Below, in pieces: positions 16,964 through 24,931 of a DNA stretch of 32,825 nucleotides; positions within the stretch are counted from its first letter, which is position 1, and each line of letters begins with the position of its first letter. Location of the stretch: positions 1-32,825 of the forward strand of contig JAGVNY010000262.1 of NCBI GenBank assembly GCA_020053015.1, in the 5' to 3' direction. The notes beneath the pieces are model-generated. The model was not told the DNA's origin and did not search any database. It saw only the letters and a program-made list of their open reading frames with translations. The DNA comes from Candidatus Zixiibacteriota bacterium. GTDB lineage: Bacteria; Zixibacteria; MSB-5A5; JAABVY01; JAHJOQ01. Both the position numbers and the translations under genes were made by a program.

Positions 16964-18160
16964 ATGAACAAGCTCACAATTGATGATATTAAGCTCGACG
17001 GCAAGCGCGTCTTGACGAGAGTGGACTTCAATGTCCCATTGTCGGCCGATGGCTCTGTCTCTGACGATCTCCGGGTCAGGGCTGCTGTACCCACTATCAA
17101 CAAGATTATCGCGTCCGGCGGATTCCCGGTCCTGATGTCCCACCTCGGCAGACCGAAAGGAGGCTATCAGAAGGAGTTTTCCCTCGAACCGGTGGCTTCA
17201 TGTCTTTCGGGGTTGCTCGGCGGGACCGTCGAGTTCGCATCCGACTGTGTCGGGGAAGAGATTGAGGCGAGGTCCAGGTCGTTGAAAGCCGGAGAAACAC
17301 TGTTGCTCGAGAATTTGAGATTCTACAAGGAAGAGGAAAAGAATGATGCGGCCTTTTCGGAAAAGCTCTCGAAACTCGGCGACATCTACGTCAACGATGC
17401 TTTCGGCACGGCGCATCGCGCTCATGCTTCTACCGAAGGAGTCACCCGATTCTTCGATGAATGCGCAGCAGGCTATCTGATGGAGAAGGAGCTGCGATAC
17501 CTCGCAGGAGCGCTTGACAAGCCCGTGCGGCCCTTCGTGGCGATACTCGGAGGAGCAAAGATCTCCGGCAAGATCGACGTCATCAAGAAACTCTTCGACA
17601 AAGTCGACGCAATCCTGATCGGCGGCGCAATGGCGTTCACATTCTTTAAGGCGATGGGATATGAAGTAGGGGAGTCGCTTGTCGAGCAGGACAGGCTGGA
17701 AATGGCCAAGGATGTGCTCGGAGAAGCTAAGAGAAGAAACGTGAAGTTCGTTCTGCCTCAGGACGTCGTCGTGTCGACCGCGTCCGACGGGAGCGCACCG
17801 GCGAAGACTGTTGCCGCAAATGCCATCCCTTCCGGTCACAAGGGACTTGATGTAGGCGCCGGCACGATACGGGAGTTCAAGAAGATCATCGAGAACGCTA
17901 AGACCGTCGTTTGGAACGGACCGATGGGACTGTTTGAAGTGAAGCAGTTTGCGGTCGGCACCGCCGAGGTCGCGAAGCTTCTCGCCGACATCACGACCAC
18001 AGGCGCGGTCACCATCGTGGGAGGCGGAGACTCAGCGTCTGCTGTCGCAGAAGCGGGACTCGAAGATAGAATCACGCATATATCCACGGGTGGAGGCGCA
18101 AGCCTCGAGTTGCTTGAAGGGAAGATCCTGCCGGGTGTGGCAGCATTAACTGACAGGTAG
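16964..18160 (+). CDS. pgk: Phosphoglycerate kinase
   Basis: The 398-residue, single-chain PGK has RVDFNVPLS (18-26), SHLGRPKGG, LLENLRFYKEEE, a VNDAFGTAHRAHAS signature, GGAKISGKIDVI, WNGPMGLFE, and the C-terminal nucleotide loop GGGDSASAV. It makes ATP and 3-phosphoglycerate from 1,3-bisphosphoglycerate. Length and motifs are normal. GAGAGG precedes the ATG at 16964. Confidence 0.97.
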   Translation: MNKLTIDDIKLDGKRVLTRVDFNVPLSADGSVSDDLRVRAAVPTINKIIASGGFPVLMSHLGRPKGGYQKEFSLEPVASCLSGLLGGTVEFASDCVGEEIEARSRSLKAGETLLLENLRFYKEEEKNDAAFSEKLSKLGDIYVNDAFGTAHRAHASTEGVTRFFDECAAGYLMEKELRYLAGALDKPVRPFVAILGGAKISGKIDVIKKLFDKVDAILIGGAMAFTFFKAMGYEVGESLVEQDRLEMAKDVLGEAKRRNVKFVLPQDVVVSTASDGSAPAKTVAANAIPSGHKGLDVGAGTIREFKKIIENAKTVVWNGPMGLFEVKQFAVGTAEVAKLLADITTTGAVTIVGGGDSASAVAEAGLEDRITHISTGGGASLELLEGKILPGVAALTDR

Positions 18161-18209
18161 CGGCAGAGAGCGATGTAAGTTGATCTCTTGTGATTGGCAG
18201 GAGCAAACG

Positions 18210-18995
18210 ATGGAGGATCAGCGGCGGATGAGCGCAAGACGAAAGATAATTGCCGGCAATTGGAAGATGTTCAAGGACGCACGGGAGACCTCGATTTTCT
18301 GCGAGTCTCTGCGCGCAGTCTACAAGCCGGATCCACGGTTTGAGATGGTGGTTTGCCCGCCGTTCACATCAATCTCGGCGGCTGTGTACGCGCTCGCCGG
18401 AACTGACATCGCTGTCGGTGGTCAGAACTGCGGCTGGGAGACTGAGGGCGCATTTACCGGGGAAGTTAGTCCTCGGATGCTCTTGACATCCGGCTGCAAG
18501 TACGTTATTTTGGGACACTCTGAGAGGAGACAGTACTTCTCGGAGAGTGATCAGTTGATCGGCAAGAAGGTTCAACTGGCGCTGTCTCTCGGCCTGCTGC
18601 CCATCGTATGCCTTGGCGAGAAGATCGATGAGCGCGAGGCAGGCAAAACAGAGGAGGTAGTCGGCAGGCAGTTTGACGGTGCCTTTCATAGTGTCGACCG
18701 CACCGGGTTCGACAAGTGCGTTATCGCGTACGAACCTGTGTGGGCTATCGGCACTGGGAAGACTGCAACGCCGGAAATGGCTGAAGAGGTCCACCGATTC
18801 ATCAGAGGTCGATCGGCTTCCAGATTCGGGGCCGAGAGCGCATCTGAAATCCGGATTCTCTATGGGGGATCGATGAAGCCGACAAACTCGGGAGAACTAT
18901 TGGCGGAAGCTGACATCGATGGCGGCCTGATTGGGGGAGCCTCGCTCGATGTCGGGAGCTTCGTTGAAATAGCAGCGTCAGCTCCACGAAGATAG
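18210..18995 (+). CDS. tpiA: Triosephosphate isomerase
   Basis: The 261-residue enzyme has the active-site lysine K19 in AGNWKM (15-20), the electrophile H103 in LGHSERR (101-107), catalytic E175 in AYEPVWAIGTG (173-183), and the phosphate loop LYGGSMKP. It interconverts dihydroxyacetone phosphate and glyceraldehyde 3-phosphate. AGGAG at 18199-18203 selects ATG 18210. An ATG at 18228 would give a more usual N terminus but has a weaker site. Upstream in-frame TTG 18180 is unlikely. Confidence 0.96.
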   Translation: MEDQRRMSARRKIIAGNWKMFKDARETSIFCESLRAVYKPDPRFEMVVCPPFTSISAAVYALAGTDIAVGGQNCGWETEGAFTGEVSPRMLLTSGCKYVILGHSERRQYFSESDQLIGKKVQLALSLGLLPIVCLGEKIDEREAGKTEEVVGRQFDGAFHSVDRTGFDKCVIAYEPVWAIGTGKTATPEMAEEVHRFIRGRSASRFGAESASEIRILYGGSMKPTNSGELLAEADIDGGLIGGASLDVGSFVEIAASAPRR

Positions 18996-19045
18996 TATGC
19001 ACAGGGCATGCTGAATCGATTATCGAAACTACGGGAGGACGAAAG

Positions 19046-19486
19046 TTGTTCACGTTTCTTATTACGCTTCACATCCTGATATGCATCGGCCTCATCGTGG
19101 CCGTGCTGATGCAATCCTCCAAGGGAGAAGGCCTCGCGGGCGCGTTCGGCGGAGGCGGAGTCTCCGGAGCGGTGTTCGGCGGTCGGGGAGCGGCGTCCTT
19201 CCTCTCCAAGGCTACGACTGTTCTCGCAGTTCTCTTTATGGGAACTTGCGTTCTGTTGACGCTGACGACCGGAGGGGGCCGGAATCAATTGGTTACCGAG
19301 GGATCTTCGGCGGTTCAGGATTATGCCAAACAGCAAGCTGCGCCGGTTTCGCCGGGTGACGTGCAAGAGGTCAATGTTGGTCAGGGAACACAGGAAGAAT
19401 TGCCTGTCAAAGTTGTTCCGAACACCGACCAGCAGCCTCAGAGCGGCGAGGCTAAGCAGCCCGAGGGCGGGTCAGGCGGAAATTAG
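19046..19486 (+). CDS. secG: Protein translocase subunit SecG
   Basis: The 146-residue protein has two membrane helices (about 3-22 and 52-72) separated by the classic SecG loop, including QSSKGEGLAGAFGG and a glycine-rich GVFGGRGA-like segment. SecG assists SecYE in protein export. The C-terminal tail of about 70 residues is hydrophilic, rich in Q, E and G, and longer than in E. coli. The TTG at 19046 has GGGAGGA at 19033-19039. Linkage after tpiA is common in bacteria. Confidence 0.93.
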   Translation: MFTFLITLHILICIGLIVAVLMQSSKGEGLAGAFGGGGVSGAVFGGRGAASFLSKATTVLAVLFMGTCVLLTLTTGGGRNQLVTEGSSAVQDYAKQQAAPVSPGDVQEVNVGQGTQEELPVKVVPNTDQQPQSGEAKQPEGGSGGN

Positions 19487-19632
19487 CCTTGACCGGACTC
19501 GATCGACCGTGTTAGGTCTGTCAAGCGTCGCGTCGATTGCTCTCAGGAGGATGTTCAGGTCAATTCGGACGGGCGTCTGTCATGTGACTTCGCCGTTCCG
19601 TTGGAAAGATAGATATAGGACAACTTGTTCGT

Positions 19633-19717
19633 GCCGAGGTGGTGGAATTGGCAGACACGCCATCTTGAGGGGGTGGTGAGGTAACTCGTGCGGGTTCAAG
19701 TCCCGCCCTCGGCACCA
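19633..19717 (+). tRNA. tRNA-Leu (anticodon GAG)
   Basis: The acceptor stem GCCGAGG (19633-19639) pairs with CCTCGGC (19707-19713), followed by discriminator A and an encoded CCA (19715-19717). The D-arm contains AATTGGCAGA. The anticodon stem is CCATC/GGTGG with loop TTGAGGG, giving anticodon GAG, which reads CUC and CUU. A long variable arm (GAGGTAACTC) is present, as expected for class II tRNA-Leu. The T-arm is GCGGG-TTCAAGT-CCCGC. TATAGG at 19614-19619 could be its -10 box. Confidence 0.97.
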
Positions 19718-19724
19718 AGTATCA

Positions 19725-19758
19725 GGCCCGCGATGCAATTCGCGGGCCTTGTTTTTTT
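19725..19758 (+). terminator. Intrinsic terminator after tRNA-Leu
   Basis: A perfect 9-bp stem, GGCCCGCGA (19725-19733) with TCGCGGGCC (19740-19748), has a six-base loop and is followed by TTGTTTTTTT (19749-19758). This is a strong Rho-independent terminator eight bases past the CCA end. It probably ends the tRNA and glycolysis-secG transcript. Confidence 0.92.
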
Positions 19759-19770
19759 GCTGTTGACTGC

Positions 19771-19789
19771 CTCACACGACTCGTGTGAG
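19771..19789. repeat. Perfect 19-bp palindrome
   Basis: CTCACACGA (19771-19779) and TCGTGTGAG (19781-19789) are exact reverse complements around a single C. No T-run follows. It lies 13 bp after the tRNA terminator. It could be a protein-binding site or a cruciform; no owner is evident. Confidence 0.6.
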
Positions 19790-20010
19790 TGTGGTTCCTC
19801 CACGCGAGCGCAGATACCGACAAGTGGTCAGTCTTCGTGAAGTTCAAGTCGAAATCTCGCAGTGTTTCAGTTTGAACACCGTTCGTCCACTGTTCGCTTG
19901 AAGTCTCGACTAAGGTTGCGTGGTTTCGCGCCTATTACTGACCCGATGTATAGTCGGATCCTGGTGAAGCTTGGTCTGCTCAGTGAAGATTGCTATCTCA
20001 AGGTATAGTA

Positions 20011-20034
20011 CGGGGTTAGGGTTGATCAACCCCG
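20011..20034. repeat. Inverted repeat with CGGGGTT/AACCCCG arms
   Basis: CGGGGTT (20011-20017) pairs with AACCCCG (20028-20034). An alternative fold uses the perfect palindrome at 20019-20032 (GGGTTGA/TCAACCC). G/C-rich repeats of this look are often dispersed intergenic elements, but only one copy was noticed in the window. Confidence 0.5.
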
Positions 20035-20344
20035 CTCCGCCCCATCTTCCTCACGGCCTTACAGCCATCTGATGCGCGTGCTTCCAAGCATACTATCTCT
20101 CTCCGCCGAGGTCGATGAGGTGGTGCTTTGTTGAACAGCTGATGTTAACGGGTATCAAGAATCTTGACGATTCGCCGAGCATAAATGAAGAGCACAAGAA
20201 AAGTCGCAGCATTGCACACGAGAAGAACGGGGCCGAAGAAATGTGTTGCTTCGACAACCCCGCCAAGAACTCTGCTGCGAAAATCATAGACCGATCGGGC
20301 AATTCAATTTCGTGATAGAGCACGATGAGACTACGGCGAGTGCA

Positions 20345-20372
20345 GGCCACGTCTGAAATGACGTGAATTGCC
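20345..20372 (+). promoter_or_regulatory. Hairpin upstream of the chemoreceptor gene
   Basis: CACGTC (20348-20353) pairs perfectly with GACGTG (20360-20365) around loop TGAAAT. An outer GGC (20345-20347) can pair with GCC (20370-20372) across an AATT bulge. It lies about 120 bp before the ATG at 20490. It does not fit the c-di-GMP riboswitch pattern that I can recall. Confidence 0.4.
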
Positions 20373-20452
20373 GGTAAGAAATCTGTGGTTCTTGAACATG
20401 CGAATGCAACAGGTAGTTGTTTGTAAACCAGCATCACAAGAAGGATCGAAGT

Positions 20453-20470
20453 CGGCGTTTCCGAACGCCG
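20453..20470 (+). promoter_or_regulatory. UNCG-loop hairpin next to the chemoreceptor ribosome-binding site
   Basis: CGGCGTT (20453-20459) pairs perfectly with AACGCCG (20464-20470) around TCCG, a UNCG-class tetraloop. The ribosome-binding sequence GGAGG/AGGAG (20474-20480) begins four bases later. It may affect translation or protect the 5' end. Confidence 0.5.
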
Positions 20471-20489
20471 GAGGGAGGAGTAGGGCAAT

Positions 20490-22607
20490 ATGCGCGTACG
20501 ACTCATGCTGACACACAAGCTTATGCTGATGGTCTTCGTGCTTCTTTTCGCATCAGTGTCGATCATCGCAGTTATCAGCACAATCAAGTCGAGTTCGTAT
20601 CTGACGGACTCCGCAAAGAGTGATCTTCTCCACATGGCAAGTCTTGCACACGGAATGTGCAAAGTTGCTGCCGAGGCGTCACAGGCAAAGGTGAAAAGCG
20701 ACTTTGAGACCGCGCGTCTCATGTTTCGAGAGCTAAGCAGAGGCAAAGTGGAAATCCGTGATGGCAAGATGGTTGCCGGATCGGGCCATGTCATGAACGA
20801 CAATTTCGAGTTCGTTGACGAAGTCACGGGCTTGACCGGGTCCACATGCACGATCTTCCAGACAGATGGAAACAAGGCCAAACGGATATCCACAACCGTG
20901 AAAGACGACAATGGGAAGCGAGCCATCGGTACTTTTCTCTCGGATCAGATTTACGATGAGGTGGTCGATAAGGGGAGGACCTATTTCGGCCGCGCGTGGG
21001 TCGTCAACGCATGGTATCAGACTGCTTATGAGCCTATAAAGGATGCGAACAACGATATCATCGGTGTTCTGTATGTCGGAGCAAGAGAGAGGTCAGAGAG
21101 TCTGCGACAAGCACTTCTCGCGCAGAAGGTCGGCAAGACCGGATATGTCTACTGCATCGACAGCAAAGGCGTGCTGCAGATTCATCCGGCAAAGGAAGGA
21201 TCGGACATCAGCCAGTACGACTTCATCAAGGAAATCGCTGCTAAAGGCCCCAAGCTCAGCGAGAACGAGGTTGGCTGGATAACTTATCCGTGGATCAACA
21301 AAGAGCTCGGTGAAACGAGCGCCCGCGACAAGATCGTGGCTTATACATACCTGAAGGATTGGGATTGGATTATTGGCGTAGGAAGCTATCTCGAGGAATT
21401 CACGGCGCCGTCCAAGAACATACGAAATGCGATAATGATCGTCGGCGTCTTATGCCTTCTCGGCTCGCTGATCGTCGGATTTCTGATGTCTCGCCGGATT
21501 GTCAAACCGATTATTCAGCTTGTCGGCGTTGCGGAGGCGGTCTCTGTCGGCGATATCAGCAAGAAGGTGGAGACAACAGCCACAGATGAAGTCGGAACGT
21601 TGAGTGAGTCCTTCAGCAAAATGATCGAGTATCTGAGAGAGTCGGCTTCAGCCGCTGAACAGATAGCGAAGAACGACCTCACGGTTCAAGTGGAGCCCAA
21701 GTCCGACAAGGACGCTCTTGGTAACTCCCTCAAGACAATGATCAATAGTCTCTCGACAATGATTCGGCAGTTGGCAGATAATTCGCGGGAGCTTGTGTCT
21801 GCTGCGACGGAAATCGCCTCGTCTTCCGAGGAGATGTCTCGCGGAGCCAAAGATCAGTCGGATCAGGTGCATCAGGTTTCCACGGCTGTTGAGGAGATGA
21901 CCGCTACGATTGTCGAATCGGCCAAGAATGCCGAACAGGCTTCGGGGGCCTCCCAGAAGGCAGCGACGGCCGCAACGGCAGGCGGAGATGTTGTGACAGG
22001 AACAGTCGATGGAATGAGGAGACTTGCTGATGCCGTCAAAGAGTCCGCTCAGAACATCGCCAATCTCTCAAAGTCCGCTGAAGAGATAGGCAAGATCATC
22101 GGCGTGATTGACGACATCGCTGACCAGACGAATCTTCTTGCGTTGAACGCTGCGATCGAAGCTGCCCGCGCTGGCGAGCAGGGCCGGGGTTTCGCGGTGG
22201 TGGCAGACGAGGTTAGAAAACTCGCAGAGCGGAGCGGAAAGGCTACCAACGAAATCACGGAGATGATCAAGGGGATTCAGCGCCAGACTGACGAGGCTGT
22301 CCACTCGATGGAGTCCGGCATTCAAGAGGTAGACAAGGCCAGAGCTCTTGCGGACACGGCAGGTTCCAGCCTTAGCGAGATCGTCGATGTGTCCAGACAG
22401 GTATTGGACATGATCCAACAGATAGCGACTGCATCTGAGGAACAGTCGGCAGCGGCGGAACAGATCGCGAAAAGCGTCGAGAACATCTCGTCGGTAACAA
22501 AGCAGACCGCAGAGGGCACCCAGCAGTCTGCAGCTGCAGCAGAGCAGCTCAACCGTCAGGCCGAGTCACTTCAGCATATAGTTGCCCAGTTCAAAATCAG
22601 GGCTTGA
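20490..22607 (+). CDS. Methyl-accepting chemotaxis protein with Cache sensor domain
   Basis: The 705-residue receptor has a first membrane helix (about 11-31). Its extracytoplasmic double Cache-type sensor (about 35-305) includes a proximal module with [17 protein letters not shown] and a distal module with [18 protein letters not shown] and [11 protein letters not shown] second helix spans about 312-333, followed by HAMP (334-386), a HAMP-like second helical unit (387-432), and a signalling domain whose tip is at 541-580 ([19 protein letters not shown]). It reports a small-molecule ligand to CheA/CheW; the ligand is unknown. There is no CheR-binding pentapeptide at the C terminus. AGGAG at 20476-20480 supports ATG 20490. 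No other chemotaxis gene is in the window. Confidence 0.95.
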   Translation: MRVRLMLTHKLMLMVFVLLFASVSIIAVISTIKSSSYLTDSAKSDLLHMASLAHGMCKVAAEASQAKVKSDFETARLMFRELSRGKVEIRDGKMVAGSGHVMNDNFEFVDEVTGLTGSTCTIFQTDGNKAKRISTTVKDDNGKRAIGTFLSDQIYDEVVDKGRTYFGRAWVVNAWYQTAYEPIKDANNDIIGVLYVGARERSESLRQALLAQKVGKTGYVYCIDSKGVLQIHPAKEGSDISQYDFIKEIAAKGPKLSENEVGWITYPWINKELGETSARDKIVAYTYLKDWDWIIGVGSYLEEFTAPSKNIRNAIMIVGVLCLLGSLIVGFLMSRRIVKPIIQLVGVAEAVSVGDISKKVETTATDEVGTLSESFSKMIEYLRESASAAEQIAKNDLTVQVEPKSDKDALGNSLKTMINSLSTMIRQLADNSRELVSAATEIASSSEEMSRGAKDQSDQVHQVSTAVEEMTATIVESAKNAEQASGASQKAATAATAGGDVVTGTVDGMRRLADAVKESAQNIANLSKSAEEIGKIIGVIDDIADQTNLLALNAAIEAARAGEQGRGFAVVADEVRKLAERSGKATNEITEMIKGIQRQTDEAVHSMESGIQEVDKARALADTAGSSLSEIVDVSRQVLDMIQQIATASEEQSAAAEQIAKSVENISSVTKQTAEGTQQSAAAAEQLNRQAESLQHIVAQFKIRA

Positions 22608-22621
22608 GATTCCACTACTGA

Positions 22622-22653
22622 GAAGTCCCGGAGCCGATGGGCTCCGGGACTTC
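22622..22653. terminator. Perfect 14-bp hairpin between convergent genes
   Basis: GAAGTCCCGGAGCC (22622-22635) pairs exactly with GGCTCCGGGACTTC (22640-22653) around GATG. It lies 15 bp after the chemoreceptor stop and 28 bp from the end of trkA on the other strand. It is probably a bidirectional transcription stop, but neither side has a good T-run. Confidence 0.6.
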
Positions 22654-22681
22654 AACTTGAATTTGCGCTGTAACAAGAGGA

Positions 22682-23338
22682 TCACTCCCTGATTCTCTCT
22701 ATATCTGCCTCTTTACCGAGGATAAAGAGCGTATCCCGCTTTCGTATTCGATAGTCGCCGCCAATCAGATACTCGATCTTTCCGGTCGTCTCGTCTTTGA
22801 CTGCAATTATCTGAACGCCGTACTTGGAGCGTAAATCCAGCTCCTGAAGAGTCTTGCCGACCAGCTTGGGAGGTGGCATCAGCTCCGCAATGGCAACGTC
22901 TGCCGTCAGCGGGAGATGGTCGATCAGGCTGGGCTGCGCGAGGGAGCGAGCGAGTTTAAGCGCCATCTGCTCCTCGGGAATCAAGGCTTCAGTAGCTCCC
23001 AGCTTCATGAGTATCTTCGCATGATCTTTGGATCTCGCTTTGGCGATGATCGTGCGAGCGCCGAGCTCGCGCAGGTGTAACACTATCAGAATGGATGCAT
23101 GCGGGTCCTCACCCGTCGATACAACGAAGAAGTCGTAGCTGCCGACATCAAGGCTCTCGAGGAACTTGCGATCGGTGGCATCGGCCAATATTGCCACGTG
23201 CACCTGCTCCTGAATCGCCTCGAGCCTTGACTTGTCGATGTCGATCGCGGTTACCTTGCATTTCAGCTCGGCGAGCTTGCGTGCTACGGTAGCTCCGAAG
23301 TTTCCAAGGCCTATTACTGCGTATTCCCTTATTCTCAT
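22682..23338 (-). CDS. Potassium uptake regulatory subunit TrkA/KtrA (single RCK)
   Basis: The 218-residue cytoplasmic RCK protein binds NAD(H)/nucleotides through GLGNFG (10-15) and the acidic AIDID (31-35). An RCK_N domain spans about 1-120 and a TrkA_C domain about 135-215 (GKTLQELDLRSKYGVQIIAV). It gates the adjacent TrkH/KtrB channel. The single RCK unit is KtrA-like; E. coli TrkA has two. Starting at 23338 places the methionine directly before the Rossmann strand; the longer open frame overlaps trkH. It lies only 4 bp after the trkH stop, so the two are surely one operon. Confidence 0.93.
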   Translation of the reverse strand: MRIREYAVIGLGNFGATVARKLAELKCKVTAIDIDKSRLEAIQEQVHVAILADATDRKFLESLDVGSYDFFVVSTGEDPHASILIVLHLRELGARTIIAKARSKDHAKILMKLGATEALIPEEQMALKLARSLAQPSLIDHLPLTADVAIAELMPPPKLVGKTLQELDLRSKYGVQIIAVKDETTGKIEYLIGGDYRIRKRDTLFILGKEADIERIRE

Positions 23339-23342
23339 CTCG

Positions 23343-24692
23343 TCATCCCACTGTAACGCTCTCTTCTGCGTATACAATCTCGCCTCGTTTATGAGGACGT
23401 GCAAGCGAAAAGGCAAGCGTCAGCAAGCCTACTCTCCCGATAAACATGACCATAGACAGAATTATCTTTCCAATATCGTTTAGCGAAGGCGTGATCCCCA
23501 GGGAAAGCCCCACCGTTCCGAAGGCCGACACGGTGTCGAACAACACTTCCACGAACCAGCCTTTGTTCATGGTATGGGGAACCGGTTCTTCTTCAACAAA
23601 CATCAGCAGAATGAAGGATGCAACTATCACCAATGTGGCCAGCAAGAGGATGGCTAACGACCTGACGATCGATTCAGTCGAAATGGACCTGTGAAACGCA
23701 GTTACGGTAGAGCGTCCCACAAGGCGTTTGATCATCACCAGGAAGACAACCGCAAGCGTCGTGGTCTTCACGCCACCTCCCGTAGAACCCGGGGACGCTC
23801 CGATGAACATAAGCAGAATCGTCACTGCGATACCTGTCTCCGTAAGGCTTGCCTGCGGCACCGAATTGAATCCGGCTGTGCGGCTTGTGACGGACTGGAA
23901 GAAAGAGTTGAGAAGTGAGTAGCGGAAAGTCTCGTCGTGGAAAAGGCTTCGGGATTCCGAGATCAAGATCGCAGCTGTTCCGCATACAAGGAGCGCAGCT
24001 GTCGTCACAAGGCAGAGCTTGGTGTGCAAGGAAAGAGCCGACTTCCTGAATCTCATCCGATCAAGCAGCTCGGTGATGACGGTGAATCCGAGACCGCCCA
24101 ATACAATGAGGAAAGACAGAGTCAACAAGACTGGCGCACTGTTACAGTACCCTTCCATGCTGTTGGAGAACGTGGAGAAGCCTGCGTTGCAGAAAGCTGC
24201 AATGGAGTGAAATACCGCGAGGTAGGCTGCTTTCCCTATTGGAAAATCTCCCTGAAAACAGAAGAACAGAGCTACTGCCCCGATGAGCTCGATAGTGAAT
24301 GTCGTGATTATCACTGCCTTGAGCAGAAACGTGTGCCTGAGTCCCGACAGAGTGCTGACTGTCTGAGTCAAGCCCAGTCTGTTCTGGAAGGAGAGCCTTG
24401 CCCCGAGTGAGACAAGCAGAAGCGTTGCGAAAGTCAGAATACCCAATCCGCCAAGCTGAATCAAGACTAAGATCACGATCTGTCCAAACAGAGAAAAATC
24501 GCTTCCAGTGTCAACGACGGTGAGGCCGGTCACGCACACTGCCGAAGTAGCAGTGAAGAGGGCGTCTACCAGGCCTATTTGTCCGTTCTTCCCTCCGCTG
24601 ACGGGAAGGGCAAGCAGGATTGTCCCCGCCACAATCGCAGCGAAGAACAACAGCATGATTCTGTGCTCCGGGCGAGCTCCAAAAAACTCCAT
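23343..24692 (-). CDS. Potassium uptake channel subunit TrkH/KtrB
   Basis: The 449-residue membrane protein has the four pseudo-repeats of the TrkH/KtrB/HKT superfamily (PF02386). The four filter segments are TATSAVCVTGL (47-57), SIAAFCNAGFS (163-173), SVTSRTAGFNS (267-277) and TVSAFGTVGLS (387-397), each with the conserved glycine that lines the K+ path. The GASPGSTGGGVKTTT loop (298-312) is also typical. It imports K+, with Na+ coupling or gating by its RCK partner encoded just downstream. The ATG at 24692 has only a weak ribosome-binding site (AGG). Confidence 0.95.
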   Translation of the reverse strand: MEFFGARPEHRIMLLFFAAIVAGTILLALPVSGGKNGQIGLVDALFTATSAVCVTGLTVVDTGSDFSLFGQIVILVLIQLGGLGILTFATLLLVSLGARLSFQNRLGLTQTVSTLSGLRHTFLLKAVIITTFTIELIGAVALFFCFQGDFPIGKAAYLAVFHSIAAFCNAGFSTFSNSMEGYCNSAPVLLTLSFLIVLGGLGFTVITELLDRMRFRKSALSLHTKLCLVTTAALLVCGTAAILISESRSLFHDETFRYSLLNSFFQSVTSRTAGFNSVPQASLTETGIAVTILLMFIGASPGSTGGGVKTTTLAVVFLVMIKRLVGRSTVTAFHRSISTESIVRSLAILLLATLVIVASFILLMFVEEEPVPHTMNKGWFVEVLFDTVSAFGTVGLSLGITPSLNDIGKIILSMVMFIGRVGLLTLAFSLARPHKRGEIVYAEESVTVG

Positions 24693-24853
24693 GTCAGCCT
24701 GTGTTGTTCATCTTCAGCTCGAACGAAGCTACCTTGTCTGCAATCGTGTGTCAAGCTGTTTGGTGTCCGTAAGGCTTGATCTTGCAGCGACAGTGTCTAG
24801 GATCGCAGCCCCCTCTTCCGATTTCCGTCCAGAGTGGAATTCATGTCATGCGC

Positions 24854-24870
24854 GTCAAGTGCGACTTGAC
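24854..24870. promoter_or_regulatory. Palindrome overlapping a -35 box, possible operator
   Basis: GTCAAGT (24854-24860) and ACTTGAC (24864-24870) are exact inverted repeats separated by GCG. The right arm includes most of the TTGACA (24866-24871) of a promoter-like sequence reading toward the dehydrogenase gene. The placement suits a repressor site. The trkH gene starts on the other side of the same 239-bp spacer, so shared control is possible. Confidence 0.45.
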
Positions 24871-24893
24871 AACAGCCGGCTTTTAGTTAGATA
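24866..24893 (+). promoter_or_regulatory. Candidate promoter for the D-2-hydroxyacid dehydrogenase gene
   Basis: A perfect TTGACA (24866-24871) is followed after 16 bp by TAGATA (24888-24893), a poor -10 box. Transcription would begin near 24900, about 30 bp before the GTG at 24932. The rest of the 24693-24931 spacer shows no gene. Confidence 0.4.
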
Positions 24894-24931
24894 TATGGCT
24901 CTGACCTCTACTGGAATGGAGATTAGATCTT

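Larger units (their letters stand above)
19760..20489. other. Long intergenic region with inverted repeats, no convincing gene
   Basis: About 730 bp between the tRNA terminator and the chemoreceptor gene. Six-frame reading gives only short, unrecognised open frames (for example 20115-20315, 66 codons with a weak start). It holds a perfect palindrome at 19771-19789, a GGGGTT/AACCCC hairpin at 20011-20034, a hairpin at 20345-20372, and a 7-bp hairpin at 20453-20470. Two isolated TATAGT hexamers (19949-19954 and 20004-20009) lack matching -35 boxes. I found no tmRNA, RNase P, SRP or 6S RNA landmarks. Confidence 0.6.

Noticed and set aside
20164-20192. TTGACG as a promoter in the long spacer
   Set aside because: No -10-like hexamer lies 16-18 bp downstream; the nearest A/T-rich stretch is at 11 bp.
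20115-20315. 66-codon plus-strand open frame in the long spacer
   Set aside because: It has a weak ribosome-binding site and no recognisable motif, and it is short enough to occur by chance.
20370-20378. GCCGGTAA resembling a sigma-28 -10 box before the chemoreceptor
   Set aside because: No TAAA-type -35 element lies at the required distance; the bases at 20351-20358 do not match.
20093-20926. 277-codon open frame on the minus strand overlapping the chemoreceptor start
   Set aside because: It runs antisense through the well-supported chemoreceptor gene, has no recognisable domain, and its translation lacks protein-like motifs.
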